This document shows, piece by piece, positions 32,001 through 44,003 of a DNA stretch of 64,000 nt. Below the pieces are notes generated by a model that was not told where the DNA came from, searched no databases, and saw only the letters and a list, made by a program, of their open reading frames with translations. The position numbers were made by a program, and so were the translations under genes. Numbering within the stretch: position 1 is the stretch's first letter; every line of letters begins with the position of its first letter. Origin of the DNA: Carex sylvatica. Taxonomy: Eukaryota > Streptophyta > Magnoliopsida > Poales > Cyperaceae. Location: assembly GCA_964058845.1 (NCBI GenBank), contig CAXKVR010000497.1, positions 1 to 64,000 of the forward strand, given 5' to 3'.

Positions 32001-35000
32001 ATGATCAAATTAGCACTGAAAAACATACCCCACGCCAAAAGCCAATAGAAGCACCATGATAAATGAATACCTCTTCAACAACTCGATCAAAAATATGTGC
32101 TAGTGGTAAGTATGACATGTACACATCACCTGCAGTAAGCTGTATTGGACAAAGAAATGCAAAACAAAACACATATTATTACATAACATCAAGTTGCACA
32201 GGTAATATATGACTAAGGATTTAGTTTCAAAATCATTAAACCTAAAATGGTATATAATGTCACTATGGCTGACTAATATTAAGCACACTAGGGCATTTCC
32301 TATATTTTCGGCCATAAAATTGGGTGTTAGAACCCATCCTTGGTACATCCCAGTTCAATACTGATATTATGCCAGAACCTGCACTATATCAACACAACTG
32401 AATAACATAAATTATCAGTGTGAGCACTAACCGCTTCATTTACAGATGAAAGCAAACGAGTTATACCGGAAATTACAGACATAATGCTTCGGTTAGAAAT
32501 CAAAACCCCCTTCGGATCACCAGTTGTACCACTAGTGTACATTATGGTACATATGTCATCTTTCTCCTTTACTGGGAGATCATACTGTTTGTCTCCTCCC
32601 TATAGGAAAAGGAAAAGAAGCACGATTAAAAAATTTCTAAAAACAATTAGAAAAAAACAAGAAAGTAAAACATACGAGTAGCTGTAATATGCAATAAAGG
32701 ATGATCTGGAGCTAATAAAGCTAAATCAAGACTATGCTGGGTCGAGTACTAAGTGCGCTGTTTAGGCTTAACTGAGGCTAAGAGAGGGTTTTAATTGGGA
32801 GTTAGATGTTATTTTAAGGGATCCCACTGGCAGGTTTTATGTACCATAAAAAATTGGAATAAATTAATATTTACTGACAAGGAAACATATTATAATGACT
32901 TGGAACATACCAGTAACAAAAAGTCACTCCACTCATATATTGCCAAGCCATGCTTTTCTACCTCTTCTCTTTCTTCAGGTTTAACCTTGCCAAAGCTAAC
33001 AATAGCTGAAACATAAAGAAAATACACTTATCACTAATCACATATTTGTATCTCGTTCTTATGTATCGCTAGTTTGGCAACACCTACACCCGGACATGCA
33101 TCCCACTTAATGATGTACTGGAATTGGATCATTTACCTTTCTCTTTTTTTGTGAAGATAGCAATCCACGTACCAGAACCATGACCTAGTAGTAGTTAGGG
33201 ATTATTTAGGGATAGTATTATAGGTCTTAGGTCATAGGACTAGGAATTTGGAGTCAAGGATGTAAGCTTAGGACTTTGACCCGTACGATTGATAGTTTAG
33301 GTAGAATATAGTTAATATTAGTATTAGTATTATTACTATCACTATCACTTTCACTTTTATTTTTATTTTTATTACTACTTTATTACTACTTATCTTTATT
33401 TTATGATTGTGATTGGGTTTCATTTCTAGCCTATCCCAACTTGTTTGGGACTAAAGACTTGGTTGTTGTGGTTGTTGTAATTTTGTGATGTACTGCCGTT
33501 GTAAATATTTTTTGTTTCTTTAATGAAATTTATTAGTAGGTGATTGCCTGCTACCTTTGAAAAACAAAACATGTAAAAACTATTGGACACCAAAGGATCC
33601 AATTCCACTAGCTTACTTTACAACAATTAAGATATTTGGCATGAATAACTTACTTTTCAGGAACTCGGTTGCAGCTGGTAATGTCTTGAGCAACTGAAAA
33701 ATTTTAAACGATAATTTAGTCAAACATTTCATATGTCAATATTAGAGGACATCTTCGGATTAGTGGTACCTCTCCGATTTTCTTTTCCTCTGCAAATGCA
33801 ATTTCAACTTCTGCATGGCATAAAATGAACTCTATAGCACTGGCACCTGGTAACATGATTTAAAAATTAATCATTAATTTGGTGTTGTGACAGAGACATC
33901 CAGATAACAAAAACTTGAAAAATAAATAGAAGTAAAGAAAATGTACCAAGAGTATCGTATAAAGGAACACAGTAAATTCCATGAGCATTGCAAGCCTACA
34001 ATAATAGAAAAAGGCAGCATCAACTAAAGACTCCACCCAAGCCAATTTGTACTGGTAAGAAGCTTCATTATTTAGTCCCTACTTTCAATTAACACAAATA
34101 CACTCATAAAACCCAAAACCACAAAAAAAAAAAAAAAAAAAAAAAAAACTGACAAATGTGCTTAGGAACAGTAGTACCATTTCTTGGTACTAACTATAGC
34201 ACTCGTACCACACGGTACCAAGAACTAAATATTATATCCAAGGTAAGAAAACGCACCTCCATGCTCATGATCCACTCGGGACAATTAGCACCATAAATAC
34301 CGCAACGGTTTTCCTAAGAACAAAATGGAAGACGCACATTTTCAATTTTATAGAAATTTTAATAAGAGATCAGTTAAAGCAAATCAATTCCATGGGCAAA
34401 ATAGTAAAAATGATCTTACCTTTTCAATTCCAAGGCTCCTCATAGAAGTTCCAAGCTTGATAACGATATCATATACATCTTTATAAGTTTTCCATATGTA
34501 TTCACCTGCCTAATAAAGCACAAGAAAGTTAACTATATTAAAGGGCTCACAATTCATATAATTCATAAAAGCAAATTGGAAAGTATCACTCAACCCCAAT
34601 TTATTTAAAACATATCGATGTAACACTCCTTTTTGCAAGTCCTTGAAAAATGCCAAAAGTAACCCTCCAACCAATTTTCTTTGGGTAACTATCAGAAAAA
34701 GTACCTACTCCTCTAATTTCTTCAAGTACGCAAAACCATTTACCCTTTCTAAACCTCAATTAAATTGCTCCAAAATAATTTTTTTGATGACATTGTGCAA
34801 AATTTCAGAAAGAATAAATCTATGTACATACCATCCCATCTACAATTTCACGACAGCCGAGCATTTGGCTGTTGGGGTACTTCTCCACAGCAAGTCTGTA
34901 ATAAATGTATCCTCTTAAAAGTTTAAACCAATAACTAAACATTATACAAGTAGAAATAAGTAAAATAGTAAAAACATAAAGTAAATGCTGAGAAGAACAA

Positions 35001-35812
35001 ACAGATGAAATCTCATGTAGAACCCTGTAGAAACTGTTCAGTTCTGAAGTCCCACCAAAACCAGTATTTTATTATCGAATTTAAAAATGGATAAAACCAC
35101 TAATTTAAGCGTATATCTCACCAAATATCGAATTTAAAACCAAGCCGTGAAAACCCAATATAAGTACTGATTCTTGGAAAGTCAGAGATTCTATTTTGTA
35201 CTAGATAATTTCACCAAAGCTGTTGAAAGAATAAAATAAATAAAAAGGCCAACTTCTCAGCATTTTCTGCTGACTACGCGCTGTACTTGAAATCTTATTT
35301 CCTCTGAAGATCTAATTTTTAATTATTGTAACAAAGAAAAAAAAAACAAAACTGAGGAGCCTGAATTTTTTTAGTAAGCACTCAAGTCCAGATAATCACT
35401 TACATTAAATAAAAAATACCAAAAATTTTAAAACCTTTTTTTTTTAATTAAAAACAAAAGCCGGAAACAGTCAAAACTCTTACTAAAGCGCATCTACAAC
35501 GATGCAAAAAGAGTCAAAAGCCATTTCGTTAAAAACTAAAATAAATGCCGATAATACCAAACAATAAATTCTATGTCAATACGCTTCCCTAAAATTCTAT
35601 GTCAATACGCTTCAGTAACAAGTATAGAGATAAAAAAAAATGGCACAAATTCATAGTTAAAACCTAAACCTGAAAATATCCCAGCACGAATCAAGACCTG
35701 GGATTGGAGGCGGGAAGCCATCCTTGGCAAAGGCGCTCCGATATGTGGGTCCCACCGACGGGGCCCCATCGGTGCCTTCTCTCCCCTCCTCCACTTCCAC
35801 CAAGTGCTTCAT
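29072..35812 (-). CDS. Long-chain acyl-CoA synthetase, first tandem copy
   Basis: Activates free fatty acids to acyl-CoA with ATP and CoA; plant members at the ER feed lipid, wax and cutin synthesis. Exons (high to low): 35812-35670, 34895-34832, 34509-34420, 34313-34257, 33995-33947, 33846-33770, 33693-33654, 33005-32911, 32599-32432, 32139-32029, 31574-31487, 31378-31312, 31039-30964, 30860-30743, 30640-30395, 30207-30068, 29854-29672, 29323-29204, 29107-29072. They give 655 residues with all phases intact. Diagnostic: the AMP-binding loop [11 protein letters not shown] (about 226-236), [18 protein letters not shown] (about 412-419), the motif [16 protein letters not shown] (about 490-505) and [18 protein letters not shown]. 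The N-terminus ([20 protein letters not shown]) resembles the LACS3/4/5 clade more than LACS1/2. The C-terminus (QSNK) lacks a peroxisomal SKL signal. The exact ortholog is not assigned. Confidence 0.95.
33428..33480. repeat. Au-SINE-like 3' end in a LACS intron
   Basis: The string CCCAACTTGTTTGGGACTAA followed by a TTG-rich tail (GGTTGTTGTGGTTGTTG) is the typical 3' end of the widespread plant Au SINE family. The upstream tRNA-like part is not recognisable, so this is at most a truncated copy. Family assignment is from memory of the consensus. Confidence 0.45.
34123..34148. repeat. A26 homopolymer in a LACS intron
   Basis: An uninterrupted run of 26 A in intron 4 of the first LACS gene; on the transcribed strand it is poly-T. 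Confidence 0.9.
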
Positions 35813-35814
35813 TA

Positions 35815-35845
35815 TCTCTCTCTCTCTCTCTCCCCTCTCTCTCTA
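35815..35845. repeat. CT/GA microsatellite in the LACS 5' UTR
   Basis: An almost pure CT tract lies directly before the start codon of the first LACS gene. On the coding strand it reads as GA repeats in the likely 5' UTR; GA tracts there are common in plant genes. Confidence 0.8.
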
Positions 35846-35925
35846 GATGGTATGATTCCAAATAAATTTCTTTTTCTAAATAGAAAAAGGGAGCACGGGC
35901 AATGAAGAGAAGAAATCTTGGAGCT

Positions 35926-35933
35926 TCTATAAA
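35926..35933 (-). promoter_or_regulatory. Probable TATA box of the first LACS gene
   Basis: Read on the - strand, CTATTTATAG lies about 115-120 nt upstream of the ATG. The second LACS gene has TATAAAAA at nearly the same distance (58865-58872). The paired position is the main support. Confidence 0.5.
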
Positions 35934-35956
35934 TAGGTCAGAGGACTGGGAATTCG

Positions 35957-36122
35957 TATCCTCTGAGATATCTCAAACTTTGAGTGACTTTTTGGAAAAT
36001 CCCATACGTTTAAATACGTTCTGCACGAATCGCGAAGCAAACATAATATTGCCCCCTACATCACCCCCGAATAAGCACCGGACACGTCGGTCACTCAAAA
36101 GTTGAGACATCTCAGAGGATAT
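35957..36122. mobile_element. 166-bp foldback MITE in the promoter region of the first LACS gene
   Basis: Termini ATCCTCTGAGATATCTCA and its inverted copy AGACATCTCAGAGGAT; inner GAGTGAC/GTCACTC words also pair. Same family as 26846-27005. It begins within about 25 bp upstream of the predicted TATA box, so most of the promoter beyond the core could be MITE-derived. Confidence 0.65.
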
Positions 36123-36720
36123 GCACTCGATGACTGGAGGAGGAACGACACGGAATGCTTATCCTCGGAGTTTTTACATGCGGAGCTGTGAGGAGCTTTT
36201 AATCTCGTCTGTTCGTTTTGATCGGACGGACCAGATCAGATCTCAAAAGAACAGCCCCTCTGTTCTGATCCATCCAATTAAAAACGAACATACCAGATAA
36301 AAAAAACCGCACAGAAAAAATCCGATAATCTCCCGAAAGACATTCCAGCTTCAGATCATCTCTAGTATTTGAAATAGTTTCTGTAAATGTGGATCGTCTA
36401 TTTCGGATCGGATTGACTAGATTGAACCTGGCTTCTTGTACTATTAACGATGAAGAGAGAAGTACCGACAGTTATACGTCTGATTCAGCGTGAACCGTTC
36501 GACCTGAAACGAACGGTCGGATCTTTCCAAATTTTGGGGAGGAGACTATTCCAGACGAAGTCCTGCGTCCATTTGATTTGTATTTTTTTTTTTCTAACTT
36601 GAATTGCTTGATTAACTGGAGTTATTTATTTCCAAATAGAAGACGGGGGATTTGTCAGGTTTGGTATCAGAGGTAATGAAATTCATTCGAAGATATGATT
36701 ATCTTCCTTCGTATATAATC
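36123..36720. other. Spacer with short inverted-repeat fragments
   Basis: No gene. It contains MITE-like words (TGTTCGTTTTGATCGGACGG near 36210, ATTAAAAACGAACA near 36280) but no complete element that I can delimit. Confidence 0.3.
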
Positions 36721-37862
36721 CCGAAATTTTTATAAAAACTCAAAAATTCTATCAAATTGCTCAATCTACTCAAATTTGTGCAGAATCTCGAAAATTGTCC
36801 CTTCCGGTTACTAAATAACCGGACTCTATCCTTCTTTCCGGTGATTTAGTAACCGGACTTAAAAAAAATTTATGGTTACTAAATAACCGGAAAGTGGATT
36901 GAGTAACTTTTATTTGAGTAACTTTCCGGTTTCAACATTTGACCGGTTGATTGTTTGGCTTTGTTTTAAAAAAGAAAAACAGAAAAAAAAAAAAATTTAA
37001 AATTTTGTATTAAAATATTAGAAACGTTGAATATATTTCTTTGAAAATAGATGGAATACAATATAATTTGATTTATTAGAAAGACTGCAACAAATAATCT
37101 GGATCAACATTTTTTAGGCCAAATTTTTTGCGGCAGTAAGAAAAATTAATATATTTCTTTATGCGTTATTGAAAAAAAATAAAAATACTTAGATTTTGAG
37201 TTATTGATCCCGGTTCAAAAGTCACTTCTAGGTAAATACATAAAATATTGTCATCATTCTAGTACATTTCTAAGAAGTTGTATCTATTTTTGAAAAAACA
37301 AAAACTTTGATTGATATTCAAAAAGAATTCTCAAAACAGATACAGCTTTTTAGAAATTAAATGTAGGATCACAATATTTTCTGTATTATCTAGAAGTGAC
37401 TTTTGAACTGCGATCAATAACTCACATTCAAAACATATTTATTTTTTTCCAATAACACATGAAAAGAAATATTAATTTTTCTTACTGGCGTGAAATATCC
37501 AGCTAGAAAAATATTAATCCGAATTATTTGTTGTAGTCTTTCTAATAAATCAAATTATATTGTATTTCATCTATTTTTAAAGAAATATATTCAACATTTA
37601 TAATATTTAAATAGAAAAAAAATCTGTTTTGTAAAAAAAAAAAAAAAGCCAAACAAACAACCGGTCAAATGTTGAAACTGGAAAGTTACTCAATCCATTT
37701 TCCGGTTATTTAATAACCTAATTTTTTTTCTAAATCCGATTACTAAATCATCGAAAATATTATATTATTTAGTAACCGAAAGGGGCAATTTTCGAAATTC
37801 TGTGCAAATTTGAGTAGTTTGAGTAATTTGATAAAAAAATTGGGTATTAATAAAAATTTCGG
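36721..37862. mobile_element. 1142-bp Mutator-type foldback element, copy 1
   Basis: Starts CCGAAATTTTTATAAAA and ends ATAAAAATTTCGG, flanked by a perfect 9-bp TSD TATATAATC at 36712-36720 and 37863-37871. Long arms pair across the element and contain several copies of CCGGTTACTAAATAACCGG-like motifs. No transposase frame. Copies at 49077-50120 and 40973-41874. Confidence 0.88.
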
Positions 37863-37871
37863 TATATAATC

Positions 37872-38509
37872 GGATTGTTTATTCGATCTTTCCTTCATTA
37901 TTTTTTATAGTTATTGACTACCATTTGATTATTTATCGCACAGAATCATATATATAATCAAATTTTCACGATCCTTTATTTTTTGGGTCTTCATTAGCTT
38001 TTATTTTTAAATTAAAGTAATTTAAATTTAAAACTTAAGTATAAGAATAATTTTTTTAGATATGATCTATATTATTTCCTCTATACACACATAAAGAACT
38101 TGATATTTCAATTTTGTTTTAATTAGTATCAAGAGTTTACAAAAATATACTAGTGTAGATAAAATATAAACATTAATTTTCAATTTATCGATTTATATAA
38201 AATAAAAATTGAAAAGTTGTAGTTTTTTATATGCATATAGAGAAAATAATATAAATCAAAACTAACGATTTTATTTTGACATCTAAATTTTAATTTTTTT
38301 GTTATTAAAATATTAAAAAAAATAAAGTACGATGGAAACAAAACAAAAAATGACAATATTGGAACCCTAAATTAATTTCAAAATGTCAATAGTAAAATTG
38401 TTTCGCTCTTACACGTATCTGTTATTGACTTATTGTTATATATCCAAACAATTGAGTCAGGGACCACTTGAACGGTTTACATACCAACGCGTGTTTATTA
38501 GCAAATAGT
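37872..38509. other. AT-rich spacer
   Basis: AT-rich sequence with no gene or recognisable terminus between the Mutator-type element and the LTR composite. Confidence 0.3.
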
Positions 38510-38846
38510 GAATATGTAACACCCGGATATGTATTTTTAATTATTTTGAATTTATTTATTCTGTCACGCTCTGACAGCCAGGTTAGGCACACAATGCGAC
38601 ATCGATATTTCCATATTCATCTATCATTCTGTCAATCTACGTCGCAATAGAATAAAAATAAAAACATCGCAATAGAAAAAAAACAGAAACAATACGGAAT
38701 CAATTACAAAACCGAATAACCAGTTATTTAACGATGCAGCTTCCCTATAATTAGCTTAATAACAGTAAACTACCATTTCAATAGAATTGGATTAATCCAC
38801 ATAGATTATTAGAAAGTTGAAGATTTATTTTTAAGGGGGAGAATTC

Positions 38847-39713
38847 TGTCACGCCCCGACGGCCAGGCCAGGCAAGCGACGCGACAGAACAACATTCTCA
38901 CATTCATCTGCCGTCCTGTCAACCTATGTCGCAATAGAAAGAAAACAGAAACAATACGGAGTCAGTTACAAAGCCGAGTAACCAGTTTTTAAACGACGCA
39001 GATTCTCTATAATTGGCTTAATAACAGTAAACAATCATTTCAATAAAATTGAATTAATCCACACAATTAAATATCAAATTACGTATGCATATTTAACCGA
39101 TAATATCAGTTGAGTCTAGGTTTTTAGTAAAATCAATTTCATTCCAGTTGGAATCTCTGAAAATAGGCGATTTTTAGTATTCCAGTCCATTAAAAACAGT
39201 TTCAGTATCTATACCCCATATTCCAGTTAAATATATCATCATAATTCGATTACCCAAATCAATACCCAATCAAAATCAAATTTAACCATTTAAATCGAAA
39301 ATACAGATTATAGAGAAGTATGATTACCTGATAGCGATCAATTCAGAAATCCAATTCAAGATACAACACTTGTTTAGAATCAATGCGATATAGTTAGAAT
39401 TCCAATCGAACATACGATCAAATAATAAATCGAAATCAAAATTATATCACAAATAACTTTCTTTCTCTCTTTCAATTTTCTCTGTTTTCATTCTTTGTTG
39501 TTTTACTTCATTTTGTATTTTTCTTTACCCGACTCGGTAAGAAGATGAGATAAATAAAAAGAATCAAAGTGATCAGTACATGGGGACCACGTGGCAAGGC
39601 AGCCACATTGGTTTTCATCAATATTTGTTTTTTTTTTTACTATTTAAACCTTCAACTTTCTAATATTATAAATAAATACAAAATAATTAAAAAAACATAC
39701 TGGGGGTATTACA
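38847..39713 (-). repeat. 3' LTR of the miniature element
   Basis: Same orientation as 40042-40941 and clearly similar to it by eye, with scattered substitutions and small indels, so the insertion is not very recent. Preceded on the - strand by the purine tract. Confidence 0.82.
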
Positions 39714-40027
39714 AATTATCCCCTTAAAAAAAAATTTGTGCACAAAATTCAAACGAATAATATACAAATCAAACGAGATAGATCAAACAAGAACCAAATT
39801 GAATTATCAGACACACATATCAAATCAATTTTAAGTAAATTTCACGACTTTCGATTTCATTAAAATTCAATAATACTAAGTTACATCAAATGAATGAACT
39901 CGATAAATAATCAAACAGAAATACTCAAACTTCTCAGATTAATTTTATAAATCAGACAAATCAATATTCGGACGGAATGTAGATAACAAATTAAACTTGG
40001 ACTCAAACACAGTCCGAGAAACGAATA

Positions 40028-40038
40028 CTCTGATACCA
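40028..40038 (-). other. Retroelement primer-binding site (tRNA-Met)
   Basis: On the - strand TGGTATCAGAG, complementary to the 3' end of plant initiator tRNA-Met, three bases inside the 5' LTR. It fixes the element's orientation. Confidence 0.8.
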
Positions 40039-40041
40039 TTC

Positions 40042-40941
40042 TGTCACGCTCCAACGGCCAGGCCGGGCACGCGACACAACAGAACGACATCCTCACATCA
40101 ATCCGCCGTCCTGTCAACCTACGTCGCAATAGAAAGAAAATAGAAACAATATGGAGTCAGCTACAAAGCCGAATACAGAGTCAGCTACAAAGCCGAGTAA
40201 TCAATTATTTAACGACGCAGCTTCTCTATAATTGGCTTAATAATAGTAAACAACCACTTCAATAGGATTGGATTAATCCACACAATTAAATATCAAATTA
40301 CGTATGAATATTTAACTGATAATATCAGTTGGGTCTAGGTTTTCAATAAAATCAATTTCATTCCAGTTGGAATCCCTGAAAACAAGTGATTTTCAATATT
40401 CCAGTCCATTAAAAACAATTTCAGTATCTAGACCCCATATTCCAGTTAAATATACCATCATAATTCGATTACCCAAATCAATACCCAATCAAAATCCAAT
40501 TTAACCATTCAAATCGAAAACACATATTATAGAGAAGTCTGGTTACCTGATAGCGATCAATTCAGAAATTCAATTCTAGATACAACACTTGTTCAGAATC
40601 AACGCAACGTAGTCGGAATTCCAATCGAACCTACGATCAAATAATAAATCAAAATCAAAATTGTATCACAAATAACTTTGTTTCTCTCTTTCAATTTTCT
40701 CCATTTTCATTCTTTGTTGTTTTACTTCATTTTATTTTTTCTTTACCCGAGTCGGTAAGAAGATGAGAGAAATAAAAGGGATCAAAGTGATGAGTACATG
40801 GGGACCACGTGGCAAGGCAGCCAAGTTGGTTTTCATCAATATTTGTGTCTTTTTCTTTTCATTTTTTACTATTTAAACCTTCAACTTTCTAATATTATAA
40901 ATAAATCCAAAATAATTAAAAATACATACCGGGGTGTTACA
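40042..40941 (-). repeat. 5' LTR of the miniature element
   Basis: On the - strand runs from TGTAACACCCC to GTGACA and is followed after three bases by the tRNA-Met primer site. It contains a small internal duplication, GAGTCAGCTACAAAGCCGA, absent from the other LTR. Confidence 0.82.
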
Positions 40942-40972
40942 GAATACTGATGGCCTTAATGATTGTTGGAAT

Positions 40973-41874
40973 CCGATATTTTTGTTAATATAAAAAAATA
41001 ATAATAAATTTCGAATTCTACGTCATGTTTGATAATATTTTTAAAAATGTACAAACTATAATTTAATTTTACTGGACCAACTTTCTGCAAATTAAATCCA
41101 CAATTTTAGTCTTTTTTAAAAATGTACAAACTATAATTTAATTTTACTGGACCAACTTTCTGCAAATTAAATCCACAATTTTAGTCTCTCCAAAACCGCA
41201 GAACAAATCCACGATTTCGAAAAATCAGAATTTTTTTTGTGGTTTTAAATTTGACATTAAAAAAATTTACTAAGGAACCGTGAATTTAATTCACGGAAAT
41301 TCAATTCATGTGCCACTTTTGTCAAATAAATTATTATTTTTTCAAAAATAGAATGATCATAATATTTTCTGTATTTATCTAGAAGTGACTTTTGAATCGG
41401 AATTAATAACTCAGATTCAAATTTTTTTTTCCAATAACATACAAAGAAATATTTTAATTTTTTTACAATTGCAAAAAATCCAGCCTGAAAACTATTGATC
41501 CGGGTTATTTGTCGCAGTTTCTTTAATAAATCAAATTATATAATATTTCATCTATTTTTAAAGAAATATATAAAATATTTCTAATATTTTAATACAACAA
41601 ATAAATAAATTATAACATTTTCTGTTTAATTAAACAGATAATCAGAAAAACCTAAAACCGTGAATTAAAATTCACGGTTTCATGAAAAAAAAATCAGTTT
41701 TACGAAACCCAATGGATTTGTTCTACTACTTTGAGAGGGAAAACCCATAAGTTAAATTTGCAGTTTTGGGACCTAAAACCATAAAATAAAACAACGGTTT
41801 GGATATTTTCGAAATCTTGTCAAACAGTGTAGAATTCATTTTTTTTTTTTTTTGTATATTAATAAAAATTTCGG
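40973..41874. mobile_element. Mutator-type foldback element, decayed copy 3
   Basis: The right end AATAAAAATTTCGG is identical to the other two copies. The left end CCGATATTTTTGTTAATAT is degenerate. The middle shares the GAAGTGACTTTTGAATCGG/AATAACTCAGATTCAAA block with them. Flanks TGTTGGAAT and TTGAAAAGT do not match as a TSD. Confidence 0.6.
41041..41192. repeat. 76-bp tandem duplication
   Basis: The unit beginning TTAAAAATGTACAAACTATA at 41041 is repeated without visible change from 41117. It lies in the left part of the decayed foldback element. Confidence 0.9.
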
Positions 41875-41883
41875 TTGAAAAGT

Positions 41884-43617
41884 AGACAGTGTTAGGAGTC
41901 TCTTCGAAATAAATTTTCAAAACGTGTGTGATCGTGGGCGGATTGAATTGGATAGGATTTAATAGTTGCGAGATTTTGAAAATTTTGATAGGCACAAGGA
42001 AAATTTGAAAAATATTATTTGAATGTAACACAAGAATTCAAATGATAGTTTGAAAAAAAAAAGGCTATCATTTTACTTTTGTATGGAGTCATGTTAATAA
42101 TTTAATTACAGAAATAAAACATAATAATTTTGAACTTGTTGTAATAAAAATTTAATAATCTGAAAGTAGTTATAGTTAAAAGAACCTAATATTTATGTTT
42201 AAGTTACAAGAACCGAGATCAGATAAATTAATCAAATTAATAAAATAAAATAGTTTAGCTCTTGGCATACTAAATTAGATACAAATAAATATTAATTATA
42301 ATAAAATAGATTGAGTCAAGTTAATATATATGTAACAATAATATTTTAATCTTTTAATAAAGTGTAGAAGTATTAATCCTTAATTCATTTGCTATTTGTT
42401 TTTATATGGATTTGAACGCAATATTCTCATCGGACATCTCATTTTATATAAAATTGTGGGAAAAATTAATTAATTGGACATGATTTTTTTTTGCTATGGA
42501 GTGAGGGCTCAGGTTATCTGACTGAGTACAATTGAAACGAACAGTTCAGAATCATTCTTTTAATTTGGCACAAATCTCAAAGCACAAATAATACTGGCCC
42601 TGACTGTCCATTTCAATTGTTTTGAGTCAGGTACCTGAGACTGAGAGGACACAAATTCAGAGTGAGGGCTTATCGCTTAATGTTGTTATCTAAAAGTATA
42701 ATAAATAATTATTAAAACTTATTTAACACCAAAACTTTAGCATGCAACCCCTCATTAATTAAAAATACTTGCATTTTCTTACGATCACATTATGTTTTCA
42801 ACAATAAAATAAATAATTTGTGAGTAATTAATGAGCCAACAAATATACATAAATAATCTGCGAGTATTAAACGAGCCAACAAGTATACATAAATTTTTTC
42901 ACGAGTAGTGCATATCTTCAATTTTCCATAGCAAAAAGTGGTTGTATGGTAAGATCCCAATAATAGAATTGTAATATATATTCTACAACCAGGGGCTAAC
43001 CCATGGTTCCTGGGATTTTGAGTTTTTAGTGAAGATTGAAACGTTTCGATTGACTTTGCATCTTTTTTAAAAATAAATTATTTCTTTCTGGATCTTTAAT
43101 TTGTAATTCGAATTAAATTTAAAATTAAAATTAAAATATTTATTTTGAATTATAATTGATAATTAGAATTATATATTAGAGAATAAAAAATTACAAGTCA
43201 TAATATTAAAAAATATAAGTTAAAATTTTAAGTTAAAATTTTATTTTTTTATTGAGTATCTAATTAATTAATGTGTTTAAATCTCATTCAATATATATAT
43301 ATATACATATTTTTTTTACTCTCCTAATGAAAATTTTGAATCCGCCTGTCTACAACGGTGATTATACGACATGCTTTCATTATCATTCAAACAAACAAAG
43401 CCCGTTTGAAATTGTCATGTGCCGGTGATGGTGAGATGAGATGGGATCAAATAATTATACTAATTTAGAATGGTCTCTCCTCTCTAGTCTCTAGACCGTA
43501 TGTGCAACGGCCAACAGAAGTTCCTTCAATTGAATGGCACAGATGACAAATCAATCTTGATCATGACCGGTAGGTGATTCAAAAAAAATTTAAAAGTACA
43601 CCGACGTATTGAATGAA
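41884..43617. other. AT-rich spacer with a small MITE
   Basis: No gene. At about 42508-42639 the inverted words CTCAGGTTATCTGACTGAGT and their counterpart (CAGGTACCTGAG) mark a short MITE-like element with ACAAATCTCAAAGCAC inside. The rest shows no structure that I can support. Confidence 0.4.
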
Positions 43618-44003
43618 GAGGAGGGTTTCAATGTCTCATCTTTTTATATCTCATCATAACTCATATTTTATATCTTTGTTTTTAAAGTTCAAATTGTCAA
43701 TCCGAACGTTTAACATGATATTTATACTAAAATATGTATGGAGATGAAAATTTATATTTTTTGAAATTTTTTTACTATTTTTAAATATGAGTACAAAATC
43801 ACTGTTTTTGAACCGTTCAAAAAACAGTGATTTTCTATCATTTTAAAAAATAGTAAAAAAATTTCAAAAATTATAAAATTTCATCTCCATATATATTTTA
43901 GTATAAATATCATGTTAAATGGCTCGGATCGATAATTTGAACTTTAAAAACAAAGATATAAAATATAAAATATAATGAAGTATAAAAGACATGAACTCTC
44001 CTC
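43618..44003. mobile_element. 386-bp foldback element forming one long hairpin
   Basis: Ends GAGGAGGGTTTCAATGTCTC and the complement of an arm beginning GAGGAGAGTTCATGTCTTTT. Two arms of about 190 bp meet near 43815 (CACTGTTTTTGAAC/GTTCAAAAAACAGTG) with almost no loop. Flanks TTGAATGAA and TTGAATTTC share 6 of 9 bases, so a 9-bp TSD is possible but unproven. Confidence 0.72.

Larger units (their letters stand above)
38515..40941 (-). mobile_element. Rearranged miniature LTR retrotransposon (TRIM-like)
   Basis: The whole block is flanked by the 5-bp direct repeat GAATA (38510-38514 and 40942-40946). Two LTR-like direct repeats lie at 38847-39713 (867 bp) and 40042-40941 (900 bp). Read on the - strand they begin TGTAA(C/T)ACCCC and end GCGTGACA. 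Next to the right-hand repeat, on the - strand, is TGGTATCAGAG (40028-40038), the usual primer site for initiator tRNA-Met; a purine tract AAGGGGATAAT abuts the left-hand repeat at 39714. The internal part is only 328 bp and non-coding. Left of 38847 is extra material: an inverted LTR end (38515-38561), a partial LTR (38562-38806) and a second purine tract (about 38832-38846). Confidence 0.85.

Noticed and set aside
38847..40941. TSD directly around the two LTRs
   Set aside because: AATTC before 38847 does not match GAATA after 40941; the matching GAATA lies at 38510-38514, outside the scrambled left part.
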